Shown piece by piece: positions 32,290 through 41,140 of a DNA stretch of 57,363 nucleotides; within the stretch, counting starts at the first letter, position 1; every line of letters starts with the position of its first letter. Made by a program: the position numbers and the translations under genes. The notes under the pieces are model-generated. The model was not told where the DNA came from and ran no database searches. It saw nothing but the letters and a program-made list of their open reading frames with translations. Source of the DNA: Candidatus Pelagibacter sp. (GTDB lineage Bacteria; Pseudomonadota; Alphaproteobacteria; Pelagibacterales; Pelagibacteraceae); the NCBI GenBank assembly GCA_028221385.1, contig JAOIRP010000002.1, positions 1 through 57,363 of the forward strand. The letters are read 5' to 3'.

Positions 32290-33568
32290 TACTTTCAGTG
32301 ACCTTTGGATCTTCTATTGGTTCTGTTGTAGGATTTAACTCAATACCAGCAGGCGTAATTGTTTGAGGCATCGCAACAAATTGAGAGTCAGGGTTTTCAA
32401 CAGTTGCTCTTACACGCATTCTATAAAGTCCAAATAATCCAATTAATACATGAAAGAAAAATAGAAATATAAAAAAACCACCTGAGCCAACTAAATTCAT
32501 AAATATTGAACAAAGTAATGGACCACTCATGGCACCCAATCCAAAAGTAAATTGTAAACCAGCTCCAGCTGCAACGAACTTTTCCTTTGGAATGTAATCA
32601 TTTGTATGAGCAAGAATTAATGAAAACATAGGTAAACTACAAAAAGAAAATAAGATTAAGAAAATATAAAACCACGTTTTACTTGTTGCTAATTCACCGG
32701 GAAGATAAATTTGTCTTGAAACAAAAAGAGTAAGCAGTGCAAAAATTGAAGCAGCAAAAGTTGAAAAAACAATTACTTTTCTTCTATCGTATAAATCAGA
32801 AAGTTTTCCAATTGGAAATTGTGAGATAGCTCCTGATACCGCCAAAAGAAATGTTACAAGTGATATTTCAAATATAGTGAAATTCATTGAAGCAGCATAT
32901 ACAGCTAATAAAGTAAATAATGCAGACTGGATTGTTCCATAAAAAAGAGAGCTTACCATTCCAAATGGTGATGCATTATAAACCTCTTTTAAATTCATAG
33001 CTTTGATTTTTTTGAATGTAGGAGGTTTTTTTTTAGTTAATAGAATTGGAATAAGAGCAAGAGATGTAATTACTGAAATAAGAATAAAAGGCTGAAAGTT
33101 TTTGGGGCTACTAAAGTTAAGTAAGAACATTCCTATTCCCATTGAACCGTATAATATGACCATATAGATAGATAGAACGCTCCCTCTATTTTTATTACTA
33201 GATCTATCATTTAACCAACTTTCAGCGACTGTATAAATACAAACCATACTTATTCCTGTGACAACTCTTAAAATAAACCAAACAAATGGATTTACAAAAA
33301 CTGCATGAACTAGGATAACTAAAGATGCCATTGATGCAAAAGCTGCAAAAACTCTAATATGTCCAACTCTTGATATAAGACCAGGAATAGTGGCTGCACC
33401 AATAAAGTACCCAACAAAATATCCGGACATCATAAAGCCTGTAGAGGTTAGACTAAACTCTTCTTGAACTGCCCTAACACCAAGCAAAGACCCCTGAAAA
33501 CCATAGGCCATCATAAGGAAACCCATACCTAAAAACAATGCCCAAGAATTTTTTAAAACTTTATTCAT
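32258..33568 (-). CDS. MFS transporter (YcaD-like)
   Basis: A 436-residue transporter with about twelve membrane helices. Between helices 2 and 3 ISRVGHIRVFAAFASM is the MFS loop, VAESWLNDRSSNKNRGSVLS is characteristic of the YcaD-type subgroup, and KLSDLYDRRKVIVF is the second-half loop. The C-terminal ~45 residues are hydrophilic and should be cytoplasmic. The substrate is unknown. It lies 58 bp downstream of an EamA gene on the same strand, with a small hairpin in the gap. Confidence 0.9.
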   Translation of the reverse strand: MNKVLKNSWALFLGMGFLMMAYGFQGSLLGVRAVQEEFSLTSTGFMMSGYFVGYFIGAATIPGLISRVGHIRVFAAFASMASLVILVHAVFVNPFVWFILRVVTGISMVCIYTVAESWLNDRSSNKNRGSVLSIYMVILYGSMGIGMFLLNFSSPKNFQPFILISVITSLALIPILLTKKKPPTFKKIKAMNLKEVYNASPFGMVSSLFYGTIQSALFTLLAVYAASMNFTIFEISLVTFLLAVSGAISQFPIGKLSDLYDRRKVIVFSTFAASIFALLTLFVSRQIYLPGELATSKTWFYIFLILFSFCSLPMFSLILAHTNDYIPKEKFVAAGAGLQFTFGLGAMSGPLLCSIFMNLVGSGGFFIFLFFFHVLIGLFGLYRMRVRATVENPDSQFVAMPQTITPAGIELNPTTEPIEDPKVTESNEVKTNTSPQ

Positions 33569-33578
33569 AAAATTAACC

Positions 33579-33597
33579 GTACATGTTTGCGATGTAC
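33579..33597. promoter_or_regulatory. Small inverted repeats in the MFS gene leader
   Basis: GTACAT 33579-33584 pairs with ATGTAC 33592-33597 across a 7-base loop, and a second dyad, ACTTG/CAAGT at 33596-33610, shares its first bases. Being mutually exclusive, the two could act as a leader switch or an operator for the MFS gene. The short stems make chance possible. Confidence 0.3.
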
Positions 33598-33626
33598 TTG
33601 CAAATCAAGTCTTTATTGTGACAGAT

Positions 33627-34505
33627 CTATGAATTTTTTAATTTGATAAATGAGTGAATTGCAATGGCCATTATGATGACAGCACCACCTTGAATAGTCT
33701 CCATACTTGGTTGTTCCTGAATAACTAACCAAACCCAAATTGGCCCTATAATAGTCTCTAATAAAAAGAATAAATTTACCTCTGCAGCTGGTATAAATCG
33801 TGGAGCAATCGTTACTAAAACAAAAGGTATAGCTACACACATAATACACATGAGAGGAACTATAATTTGATCACTTTTTGTTAAAGTAAAACTTTCAATG
33901 AAAAATAAAGCAAATAAAGCAACTATAAGTTTTCCGACAACTGCAGCTGGAACTAGGTTTTTATTTTTTGCAGATCTAATTGTTACGGCACCAATAGCTA
34001 AACCTAAAGCAGTAACTAAACCTAAAATATCACCAAAAAAATTACCCAATTTCAAAGAATCATAAAATATATAAACAGCTGCACCAAATGTTACAAATAT
34101 TGCAATCCAAGTTTTTTTATCGGGAAGTTCTTTTAAAAATATTCCTCCTAAAATTGCAGATAGCATAGGTGCCATAGCAATCATCACAAGTGTATTGGCA
34201 ACATTTGTATTTTGGATAGAAACAACAAACGTAATATTTGTTACAGAAAATGTTAAAATGTAAATTATTCCATGATATCCGCTTGTAAAAAGCATCTTAA
34301 AAAAACTTAACTTATAGATTAGCAACATCCCAAGGAGAACAGTCACAAATGGAATAATACCCCGATAAAAAACTAGTCCCCAAGTATCTATATTTGAAAG
34401 TCTAATAAATAAGGAGTCAGGAGTGATAAACATTACCGCCACAAATGCCAGTAAAGATCCTTTTTGTTGATCAGTCAAATTATTCAAGCTCTTAAACCTT
34501 TCCAA
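33627..34505 (-). CDS. EamA/DMT-family transporter downstream of glutathione synthesis genes
   Basis: A 292-residue protein with about ten membrane helices in two EamA repeats; SVTNITFVVSIQNTNVANTL in the first half and APRFIPAAEVNLFFLLETII then GPIWVWLVIQEQPS in the second are typical. It overlaps the end of gshB by 22 bp on the same strand, so it is co-translated with the glutathione genes. A link to glutathione or cysteine export is possible only from context. It is one of three EamA transporters in this window. Confidence 0.88.
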   Translation of the reverse strand: MERFKSLNNLTDQQKGSLLAFVAVMFITPDSLFIRLSNIDTWGLVFYRGIIPFVTVLLGMLLIYKLSFFKMLFTSGYHGIIYILTFSVTNITFVVSIQNTNVANTLVMIAMAPMLSAILGGIFLKELPDKKTWIAIFVTFGAAVYIFYDSLKLGNFFGDILGLVTALGLAIGAVTIRSAKNKNLVPAAVVGKLIVALFALFFIESFTLTKSDQIIVPLMCIMCVAIPFVLVTIAPRFIPAAEVNLFFLLETIIGPIWVWLVIQEQPSMETIQGGAVIIMAIAIHSFIKLKNS

Positions 34506-35422
34506 AAAATTTTTGCAATATCAACACCAGTTAGATCATGATAAGTTTTAAGACCAGTAGGAGAAGTCACATTTATATCTCCATTTAATTTCTGATCAAT
34601 AAAATCTATACCTGCAAAATAAATATCGTTTTTAACAAGATCTTTTCCAATTAAATTTGATATTTTGATTTCTATTTTTGTTAAGTTTGTAGAAATTGCT
34701 TTTGCACCTTTTCCCATATTGCTTAAAAAGGAGCCAGACTTTGGAACTCTTGAGATAACCCCATTAATTTTTCCATTAAATAAAAAAACTCTTTTATCGC
34801 CATTTTTAATCATAGGAAGAAACTTTTGGCACATAATATGACCGTGTTTTTTTAAAAATTTTAAAACTAGTTTTTTATTAATATTCTTTTCTAAAAAATG
34901 GATATCATTCCCACCAAAACTATGAATTGGTTTTATGACAATTTTTTTATTTTTTTTTAAAAATTTAACTATTTCCGCATAATCTTTAGTAAAGATTGTG
35001 TTGGGCATATATTTTTGAAACAACGATGAATATAGCTTTTCAGATACATTTCTTATGGAGGTAGGATTATTTATAATTTTAACCTTTTTCTTTATTTTAT
35101 CTAAAATATAAGTTGTTGAAATATATTCTAGGTTAAATGGAGGATTTTGCCTAATTAATAAGAATTTAGAAATTGATAAATCAATTGTTTTTTCTTTTAC
35201 AATTTTAAAAAAGTTTTTTTTAGAGTAATTAAATATAACAAAATGTCCTTTAGCTACAACTTTATTACCAATTATAGATAGATTGCTTGGATAGTAATAA
35301 AAAATTTTATATTTTAATTTTTGAGCTCCAATAGCCAAATAGATACTCGTGTCTGTTTTTGGATTTAGTTTAGAGAGTTGATCTCCTTGAATAGCAACAA
35401 TTTTATTTATCATATAAATCAT
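34484..35422 (-). CDS. gshB: Glutathione synthase
   Basis: A 312-residue ATP-grasp enzyme that joins gamma-glutamylcysteine and glycine. The N-terminal KIVAIQGDQLSKLNPKTDTS and RQNPPFNLEYISTTYILD are GshB motifs. KIVIKPIHSFGGNDIHFL is the ATP-grasp loop, and FAGIDFIDQKLNGDINVTSP, followed by the TGL motif, the metal-binding end. It overlaps gshA by 20 bp; an internal Met at 35413 would reduce this to 11 bp and may be the true start. It uses glycine, so it connects to the glycine theme of the window. Confidence 0.93.
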   Translation of the reverse strand: MIYMINKIVAIQGDQLSKLNPKTDTSIYLAIGAQKLKYKIFYYYPSNLSIIGNKVVAKGHFVIFNYSKKNFFKIVKEKTIDLSISKFLLIRQNPPFNLEYISTTYILDKIKKKVKIINNPTSIRNVSEKLYSSLFQKYMPNTIFTKDYAEIVKFLKKNKKIVIKPIHSFGGNDIHFLEKNINKKLVLKFLKKHGHIMCQKFLPMIKNGDKRVFLFNGKINGVISRVPKSGSFLSNMGKGAKAISTNLTKIEIKISNLIGKDLVKNDIYFAGIDFIDQKLNGDINVTSPTGLKTYHDLTGVDIAKIFWKGLRA

Positions 35423-36698
35423 TTAAATTTTCACTTTTAGAAAATTTATTAATCATATGGTCTGCATTTGTCGTCTTTTTGTTAATTAAATTTTCGAGAT
35501 GTGTTAAAAACTTAGTCTCTGTTTGATTAGAGCTATTTAAAATATCTCTATTTTTTAAACCTTTTTTTGAAAGATTAAGTAGTAAAGTTGACCAATAGTA
35601 TAAATCTTTACCCATCAACTCTGTATTAAAACCTTTTTTTGGAGCTTCAAAGTAAGCATTAATAATTTTATTTTTATCCCATTTAGAAATCAATTCATAA
35701 GTTTCATCTAAATTGCCATATAGTATTCCTGTGTTAAAAGCTGGGCCAGCACATAAACAATCCCACCCACATGTATCCATTGATCTAAGCTCTATATATT
35801 TCTTCAATCTATTTTCTGTAAAAATTGTGCTTAAGTGAGTTGTTAAGTCCATTTCAGTCGGCAGTCTATTTTCAATTTCTTTAATTTTTCCATTCATAAA
35901 ATCTAAAAAAGAATATTTTTTTCCAGATAAATATTTTTTTTCATTTTGTATGAATAACAATGGGAAGTTGATTGCAAAATCTGCGTATTTTTCAAAATCC
36001 ATATTATCAAAAAAAACCTCTGGAAGCCCGCCTCTAGATGTATCTTGCCAAACTTTCGATCTATAGGACATGTATCCACTATTTTTCTTTTCAACTATTG
36101 AGGAATTAGCAAATAGTGCAATAGATATTGGTACTATTGAATTGATGATCTTAAACTTTTTAACAAAATCTTCTTCAGAGCTATAATCTAGATTTAATTG
36201 AGTTCCACAGGTTCTGTACATCATATCAAGACTTAGTGAGCCTCCATTAGGCATATCTTTTGTCATTACTTCATATCTTTGCTTAGGATTATTGGGCACT
36301 TCATTTAGTTTTGAAATGGGGTCAAAACCAGCACTAACAATATTTAAATTAAGTTTTTTAGTTACTTGTTGTAACTCAAACAAATAATCATGAGACTCAG
36401 CACATGCTTCGTGAATATTATTTAATTGGTCACCTGACAATTCAATTTGGTTTCCAGGTTCTAAGGTAATATTTTTTCCACTTTTTTTTAAGCCAATTAT
36501 ATTTTGGTTCTCCATAATTGGTTTCCAGCCAAATTCATTTAAAGCCTCAAACATTTTGATGATAATCTCGTATGTTGCCCTTTTATTTGTATTTCTATCA
36601 AATAAAAATTTTTCATGTTCAATACCAATTTTGAAATCATTAGTAGTTTTAATTCCAGATTTAAAATAATTAACTACCTGTTCTTTATGGTTTATCAT
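35403..36698 (-). CDS. gshA: Glutamate-cysteine ligase (GCS2, plant/alphaproteobacterial type)
   Basis: A 431-residue enzyme making gamma-glutamylcysteine, the first step to glutathione. FKIGIEHEKFLFDRNTNKR holds the nucleotide-metal site, LEPGNQIELSGDQLNNIHEA is the typical substrate region, and MMYRTCGTQLNLDYSSEEDF is the signature of this class. This is the alphaproteobacterial/plant type and not the E. coli GshA type. It starts a leftward run gshA-gshB-EamA, 41 bp downstream of purF. Confidence 0.93.
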   Translation of the reverse strand: MINHKEQVVNYFKSGIKTTNDFKIGIEHEKFLFDRNTNKRATYEIIIKMFEALNEFGWKPIMENQNIIGLKKSGKNITLEPGNQIELSGDQLNNIHEACAESHDYLFELQQVTKKLNLNIVSAGFDPISKLNEVPNNPKQRYEVMTKDMPNGGSLSLDMMYRTCGTQLNLDYSSEEDFVKKFKIINSIVPISIALFANSSIVEKKNSGYMSYRSKVWQDTSRGGLPEVFFDNMDFEKYADFAINFPLLFIQNEKKYLSGKKYSFLDFMNGKIKEIENRLPTEMDLTTHLSTIFTENRLKKYIELRSMDTCGWDCLCAGPAFNTGILYGNLDETYELISKWDKNKIINAYFEAPKKGFNTELMGKDLYYWSTLLLNLSKKGLKNRDILNSSNQTETKFLTHLENLINKKTTNADHMINKFSKSENLNDLYDK

Positions 36699-36739
36699 GA
36701 TTTATATATAATGATTAATATGTTTAATTAAAGTGTAAT

Positions 36740-38221
36740 TTAATTATTAGAAGCTGTGCTTAATAAAGATAATTGAGTTATTTTATCATCACCTAATTCA
36801 TCAATTGGTTTAACAGGATAATCACCTGTAAAATAATGATCTGTTAGCTGAGGATAAATATCATCTCTTTTTTCAAACCCCATTGCTTTATACATTCCTT
36901 TAATAGATAAAAAATCTAGAGATTTAGCTCCAATATATTCACAAATTTCATCATTTGTTTTATTAGCCGCAAGAAGTTCCTTTTTTGTGGGTGTATCTAC
37001 ACCATAAAAATCTGGATATCTAATTTCAGGACATGCAATTTTTACATGAACTTCTTTGGCACCCGCATCATAGAGCATTTTTACTATTTTGTGAGAGGTT
37101 GTTCCCCTTACTAAAGAGTCATCAATTAAAATAATTTTTTTATCTTTAATTGTTGATTTATTAGCATTTAGTTTTAATTTTACACCTAGGCTTCTTATTT
37201 TTTGGCTTGGTTCTATAAAAGTTCTACCAACATAGTGATTTCTAATTAGTCCTAACTCAAAGTTTTTTCCTAAATGTTGAGCAAATCCCAGCGCTGCAGC
37301 ATTTCCCGAGTCTGGAACAGGAACAATAATATCACATTCTATTTTATTTTCTTTTGCTAATTCTATTCCAAAATTTTTTCTATGTTCATAAGCAGATTTT
37401 CCATTCAATAAACTGTCCGGTCTTGAAAAATAAATATATTCAAATACACAGGGACGAACCTTTTTAGTAGGGAAGGGTTTTATACTTTTTAACTCATTAT
37501 TTTCTGTATAAACCACCTCTCCATTTTCAACATCTCTAATATATTTCGCACCAATTATATCTAGCGCACAAGTCTCTGAAGTAAAAACATAACTATCTTT
37601 TATTTTACCAATCACTAATGGCCTTATTCCATAAGGATCCCTTACACCAATTAATGTATTTTGTGTTAACATAACCAGGGCATAGCCACCTTGAATTTGA
37701 AAAATTGCATCAATCACTTTATCTATTGTTTTGTTTCTCTTTGATTTTGCAATTAATTGCACAATAGTTTCAGTGTCTGAAGTTGTATGAAAAATCGCAC
37801 CATCTTGAACAAGTTTATTTCTTAGCGTAATTGAATTTGTTAAATTTCCATTATGAGCCACACCTAAGCCCCCAGCATTAGTATCTGCAAAAAAAGGTTG
37901 AATATTTCTAAGAGTATTTTCACCAGTAGTACTATAACGATTGTGACCTATTCCATAATTTCCTGGTAAAGATTTTAAAACCTTTTCTTTATTAAAATTA
38001 TCACCAACCAATCCAAATCTTTTTTCAGAATAATATTTTTTTCCATCAAAAGTTACTATTCCACAACCTTCTTGGCCTCTATGCTGTAAAGCATGTAAAC
38101 CTAAAGCGGTTAGTGCAGCAGCATCGTTACTATTACTAATACCAAACACACCACATTCTTCTTTTAATTTTGGATTAAAGTTCTTCAATTTTTTCTTTAG
38201 AATCTTGATACTTTTTTTCAT
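36740..38221 (-). CDS. purF: Amidophosphoribosyltransferase
   Basis: First enzyme of purine synthesis, moving ammonia from glutamine to PRPP. The glutaminase nucleophile is Cys23 in KEECGVFGI, so 22 residues must be cleaved to expose it, as in the propeptide-bearing Bacillus type. IILIDDSLVRGTTSHKIVKM is the PRPP-binding loop. There is no other start codon between 38221 and the cysteine, so the start must lie within cvpA, overlapping it by 47 bp. Where the Bacillus enzyme has cluster cysteines near its C-terminus, this one shows RYPDFYGVD and HYFTGDYP without cysteine, so the structural [4Fe-4S] cluster seems absent. Confidence 0.93.
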   Translation of the reverse strand: MKKSIKILKKKLKNFNPKLKEECGVFGISNSNDAAALTALGLHALQHRGQEGCGIVTFDGKKYYSEKRFGLVGDNFNKEKVLKSLPGNYGIGHNRYSTTGENTLRNIQPFFADTNAGGLGVAHNGNLTNSITLRNKLVQDGAIFHTTSDTETIVQLIAKSKRNKTIDKVIDAIFQIQGGYALVMLTQNTLIGVRDPYGIRPLVIGKIKDSYVFTSETCALDIIGAKYIRDVENGEVVYTENNELKSIKPFPTKKVRPCVFEYIYFSRPDSLLNGKSAYEHRKNFGIELAKENKIECDIIVPVPDSGNAAALGFAQHLGKNFELGLIRNHYVGRTFIEPSQKIRSLGVKLKLNANKSTIKDKKIILIDDSLVRGTTSHKIVKMLYDAGAKEVHVKIACPEIRYPDFYGVDTPTKKELLAANKTNDEICEYIGAKSLDFLSIKGMYKAMGFEKRDDIYPQLTDHYFTGDYPVKPIDELGDDKITQLSLLSTASNN

Positions 38222-38720
38222 TAGGAAACTCTTTAATAAGATAATTACTACCTTTTTCTATGTATGGAAAGGTGTATGATGATTTTAATTTAATTGGCCA
38301 TTTATTATAATTATAAACTATATTAGCTGCAGAAAACAACAAAACACAGATTATATAACCTCTTATAAAACCAAAAAAGAATCCAAAAACCGAATCTAAA
38401 CTTCCCAGTCCTGAATATTTAACTGCTTTCCCAATGCCTTTATTGATCATTAAAATGATAAATATAACAAAAATAAATATAGCCACACCAAGTGTAACAT
38501 CGAGAACATATTCACTATCAATTAAATCCTTAAAATAAGGCTTAATTCTGGGAAATAGAATTATTGTTAAGATGTATGCTAAAAGCCATTTCGATGCTGC
38601 GAGAACACTCAAAACAAAACCTTTATTATAACATTTGATTACAGATAAAATTGTGATGAATAAATATAAAAGATCTATAACTGAAATTGCTTCATAAAAA
38701 TTTTCTAAAATTTCGAACAT
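38175..38720 (-). CDS. cvpA: CvpA family membrane protein
   Basis: A 181-residue protein with about four membrane helices; VIDLLYLFITILSVIKCYNK, LAASKWLLAYILTIILFPRI and FGFFFGFIRGYIICVLLF match CvpA. The family is linked to colicin V production and, in several bacteria, to resistance to envelope stress, and it stands upstream of purF in many proteobacteria, as here. The 47-bp overlap with purF suggests coupled translation. The molecular role remains unclear. Confidence 0.9.
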   Translation of the reverse strand: MFEILENFYEAISVIDLLYLFITILSVIKCYNKGFVLSVLAASKWLLAYILTIILFPRIKPYFKDLIDSEYVLDVTLGVAIFIFVIFIILMINKGIGKAVKYSGLGSLDSVFGFFFGFIRGYIICVLLFSAANIVYNYNKWPIKLKSSYTFPYIEKGSNYLIKEFPNEKKYQDSKEKIEEL

Positions 38721-38729
38721 ACCTAGAAG

Positions 38730-41114
38730 TTATTTATCAAAGGGTTTACTTAGTAATAGAAGTGATGGAAGTAAAGTCAAAACTGAAATCATAGCTAATA
38801 ACATTGCAATACCAGTAAATACACCAAAATAAATTGTTGGTATAAATTTTGAAAATACTAAAATTGAAAAACCAAAAACAATAGTTATAGATGTATTAAG
38901 TATTGCAACACCAACAGTTGAATGACAAATTTTTAAAGTTTTTTCGTAATCTTGGTGTTTTAAGTATTCTTCCTTAAATCTGTAAATATAATGAATACTG
39001 TTATCAACAGCTATACCAATAGTAATAGCGGCTATAGTTATAGTCATCATGTCTAGAGGTATTCCTAACAAACCTATAATTCCTAATATAAAAAAAGCTG
39101 CTATAAAATTAGGCACAACCCCAATTATAGATAATTTAATATTTCTAAAAAGTACCATAAACATTGCAAATATACCAATCATAACTAATCCTAATGTAAG
39201 TATTTGAGACTTAAAAAGACTTTGAAGCAAGTTATTGAATAAGATTAATACTCCTGCAAGTTTAAACTCTTCATCATTTAAGTTAAGTTGATCTTTCAAA
39301 TCTAAATTTATTTTCTTAATTAGATCATTTCTCCGTAACCCATCTTGAGAGTCTATAATTCTTAAACTTATCCTAGCTTCATTATCTTTAATTGAAATAT
39401 ATGGATCAATAATCTCTTTCTTAATACTTTCTGGAATTTTAGAGTAAAGAACGCCCATTTCTAGAGTGCCTAAGGGCTTATTATTGTTTAGTTGTGTTGC
39501 CACCTGGATTATTGAGCTAAATGATAAAACCTTACCTACAGCAGGAAGTCCATCAAGATAATTGTGCACAGAGTCAATTTTATCAATCTTATCTTTTGTA
39601 AACCAATATTTTTCATCATCTTTATTTTCACCCTCACCCCAGTCTTCAAATTCATCATCTTCATCAGATTTATTTTTATCTTGATTGGGAAATTTTAAAA
39701 TAACTTCTAGTGGAGTTGTGCCACCTAGCTTTTCATCTATAAGCTTCATACCCTTATATATTTCAGTATTTTTATTGAAGTAATTAATAAAACTATTTTC
39801 AACTTCTAGCCGACTAATACCTAATACACTTAAAATGATAACAATACCTGTAAGTGTAAATATTATATTTTTATTATTATTAGAAATTTTTGCAAAAAAA
39901 GATGTAATCTTAGACTCTTTATTTTCATTAATCTCAACACTATTGTCAGAGACAAAACTTAATAATGTAGGCAGTAGGGTAAAAGTCACAACAAAAGATG
40001 TTATTAATCCAAATGTCATCATCCAACCAAAATCGATAATTGGTTTTATACCGCTAAAGATTAAAGACAAGAATGCACAAATAGTTGTTAAAACTGTATA
40101 AATTATTGGCCAAAACATTTTTCCAGTTGTAATCGAAATAATTTCAAAATTACTAGAGTCTGGAAAATCATTCTTTAATTGCAAAAATCTCGTACTCATA
40201 TGAATATTCATTGCCATCGTTAAAATTAACATTAGTGCAATAAAGTTAGAGGATATAACAGTTACCTTCCACCCTAAAAGACCCAGAAGTCCTGTCATAA
40301 TTATAACTGAAAAAAAACAACTACTAATTGGAACTATAATCCATATCAATTTTTTAAAAACAAACCAAAGAGTTGCAATAATAAATAAAAAAACTCCCAA
40401 CCCAAAAACTATTATATCACTTTTAATGAATGACATCATATCATCAGCTATCATTGGGATACCACCTAGGTATATTTTTCCTATGTCTTTATAACTTTTG
40501 ATAATCTCTCGTATTTGAAGAATATTCTCATGATTTTTTTTTTTTAATTTATCTTTATAAATCTCTATCTCTTGATCAGTCTTATTTTCAATATCCTTGA
40601 GAATATCTTTTTTTATATTTACAATAATACCACTCGTTTTTCCATCTTCGCTGATCACAAAGTTTCTGAATACAGGGCTATTTAGAATTTCTTTAAACCC
40701 TCTCTGTTTATCTACACCTTCATCTTTTAAGGTTTTAAAGTTCTCTAGTCTTTCTTGCAAAGGGGCATCCGAGTTATCTAATAAAGGGATATCTAATAAG
40801 GTGATTACGCTATGAACCCAATCTAAACTTTGTATCTTATATTTTAAGCTTAATAAGTTATTTATAGATGCATCAGAGACCATTTCTTCATCTGGTGAGA
40901 AGGTTAGAACTAAAAAATCTTTGGAACCATATCTTTGTGTTACTTCTCTTAAGTATTCAAGGTCAGGATCACCCTCAATTAAAAGAGTATCAGATGAGGC
41001 ATCTAGTCTAAAATCTTTAGTAAAGTAACCAAAACTCAATAAAGTAATTATCAAGAGTAAAAAAACCGATTTAGGATTTTTGAGTACTGTATTTTGATAA
41101 AAATTAGATAGCAT
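38730..41114 (-). CDS. RND/MMPL-type lipid or hydrophobe exporter
   Basis: A 794-residue inner membrane protein with twelve predicted helices in two halves, each with a large periplasmic domain. LRLDASSDTL-like FRLDASSDTLLIEGDPDLEY after helix 1 is typical for the sterol-sensing-domain RND group. GIAVDNSIHYIYRFKEEYLK after TIAAITI marks the proton-relay helix region in half two. An acidic insert (NKSDEDDEFEDWGEGENKDD) lies in the second periplasmic domain. Related proteins move hopanoids, lipids or signalling molecules. No membrane-fusion or outer-membrane partner is adjacent. It lies 9 bp upstream of cvpA. Confidence 0.85.
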   Translation of the reverse strand: MLSNFYQNTVLKNPKSVFLLLIITLLSFGYFTKDFRLDASSDTLLIEGDPDLEYLREVTQRYGSKDFLVLTFSPDEEMVSDASINNLLSLKYKIQSLDWVHSVITLLDIPLLDNSDAPLQERLENFKTLKDEGVDKQRGFKEILNSPVFRNFVISEDGKTSGIIVNIKKDILKDIENKTDQEIEIYKDKLKKKNHENILQIREIIKSYKDIGKIYLGGIPMIADDMMSFIKSDIIVFGLGVFLFIIATLWFVFKKLIWIIVPISSCFFSVIIMTGLLGLLGWKVTVISSNFIALMLILTMAMNIHMSTRFLQLKNDFPDSSNFEIISITTGKMFWPIIYTVLTTICAFLSLIFSGIKPIIDFGWMMTFGLITSFVVTFTLLPTLLSFVSDNSVEINENKESKITSFFAKISNNNKNIIFTLTGIVIILSVLGISRLEVENSFINYFNKNTEIYKGMKLIDEKLGGTTPLEVILKFPNQDKNKSDEDDEFEDWGEGENKDDEKYWFTKDKIDKIDSVHNYLDGLPAVGKVLSFSSIIQVATQLNNNKPLGTLEMGVLYSKIPESIKKEIIDPYISIKDNEARISLRIIDSQDGLRRNDLIKKINLDLKDQLNLNDEEFKLAGVLILFNNLLQSLFKSQILTLGLVMIGIFAMFMVLFRNIKLSIIGVVPNFIAAFFILGIIGLLGIPLDMMTITIAAITIGIAVDNSIHYIYRFKEEYLKHQDYEKTLKICHSTVGVAILNTSITIVFGFSILVFSKFIPTIYFGVFTGIAMLLAMISVLTLLPSLLLLSKPFDK

Positions 41115-41140
41115 TTATTAATACTATATATTTTAAAATA

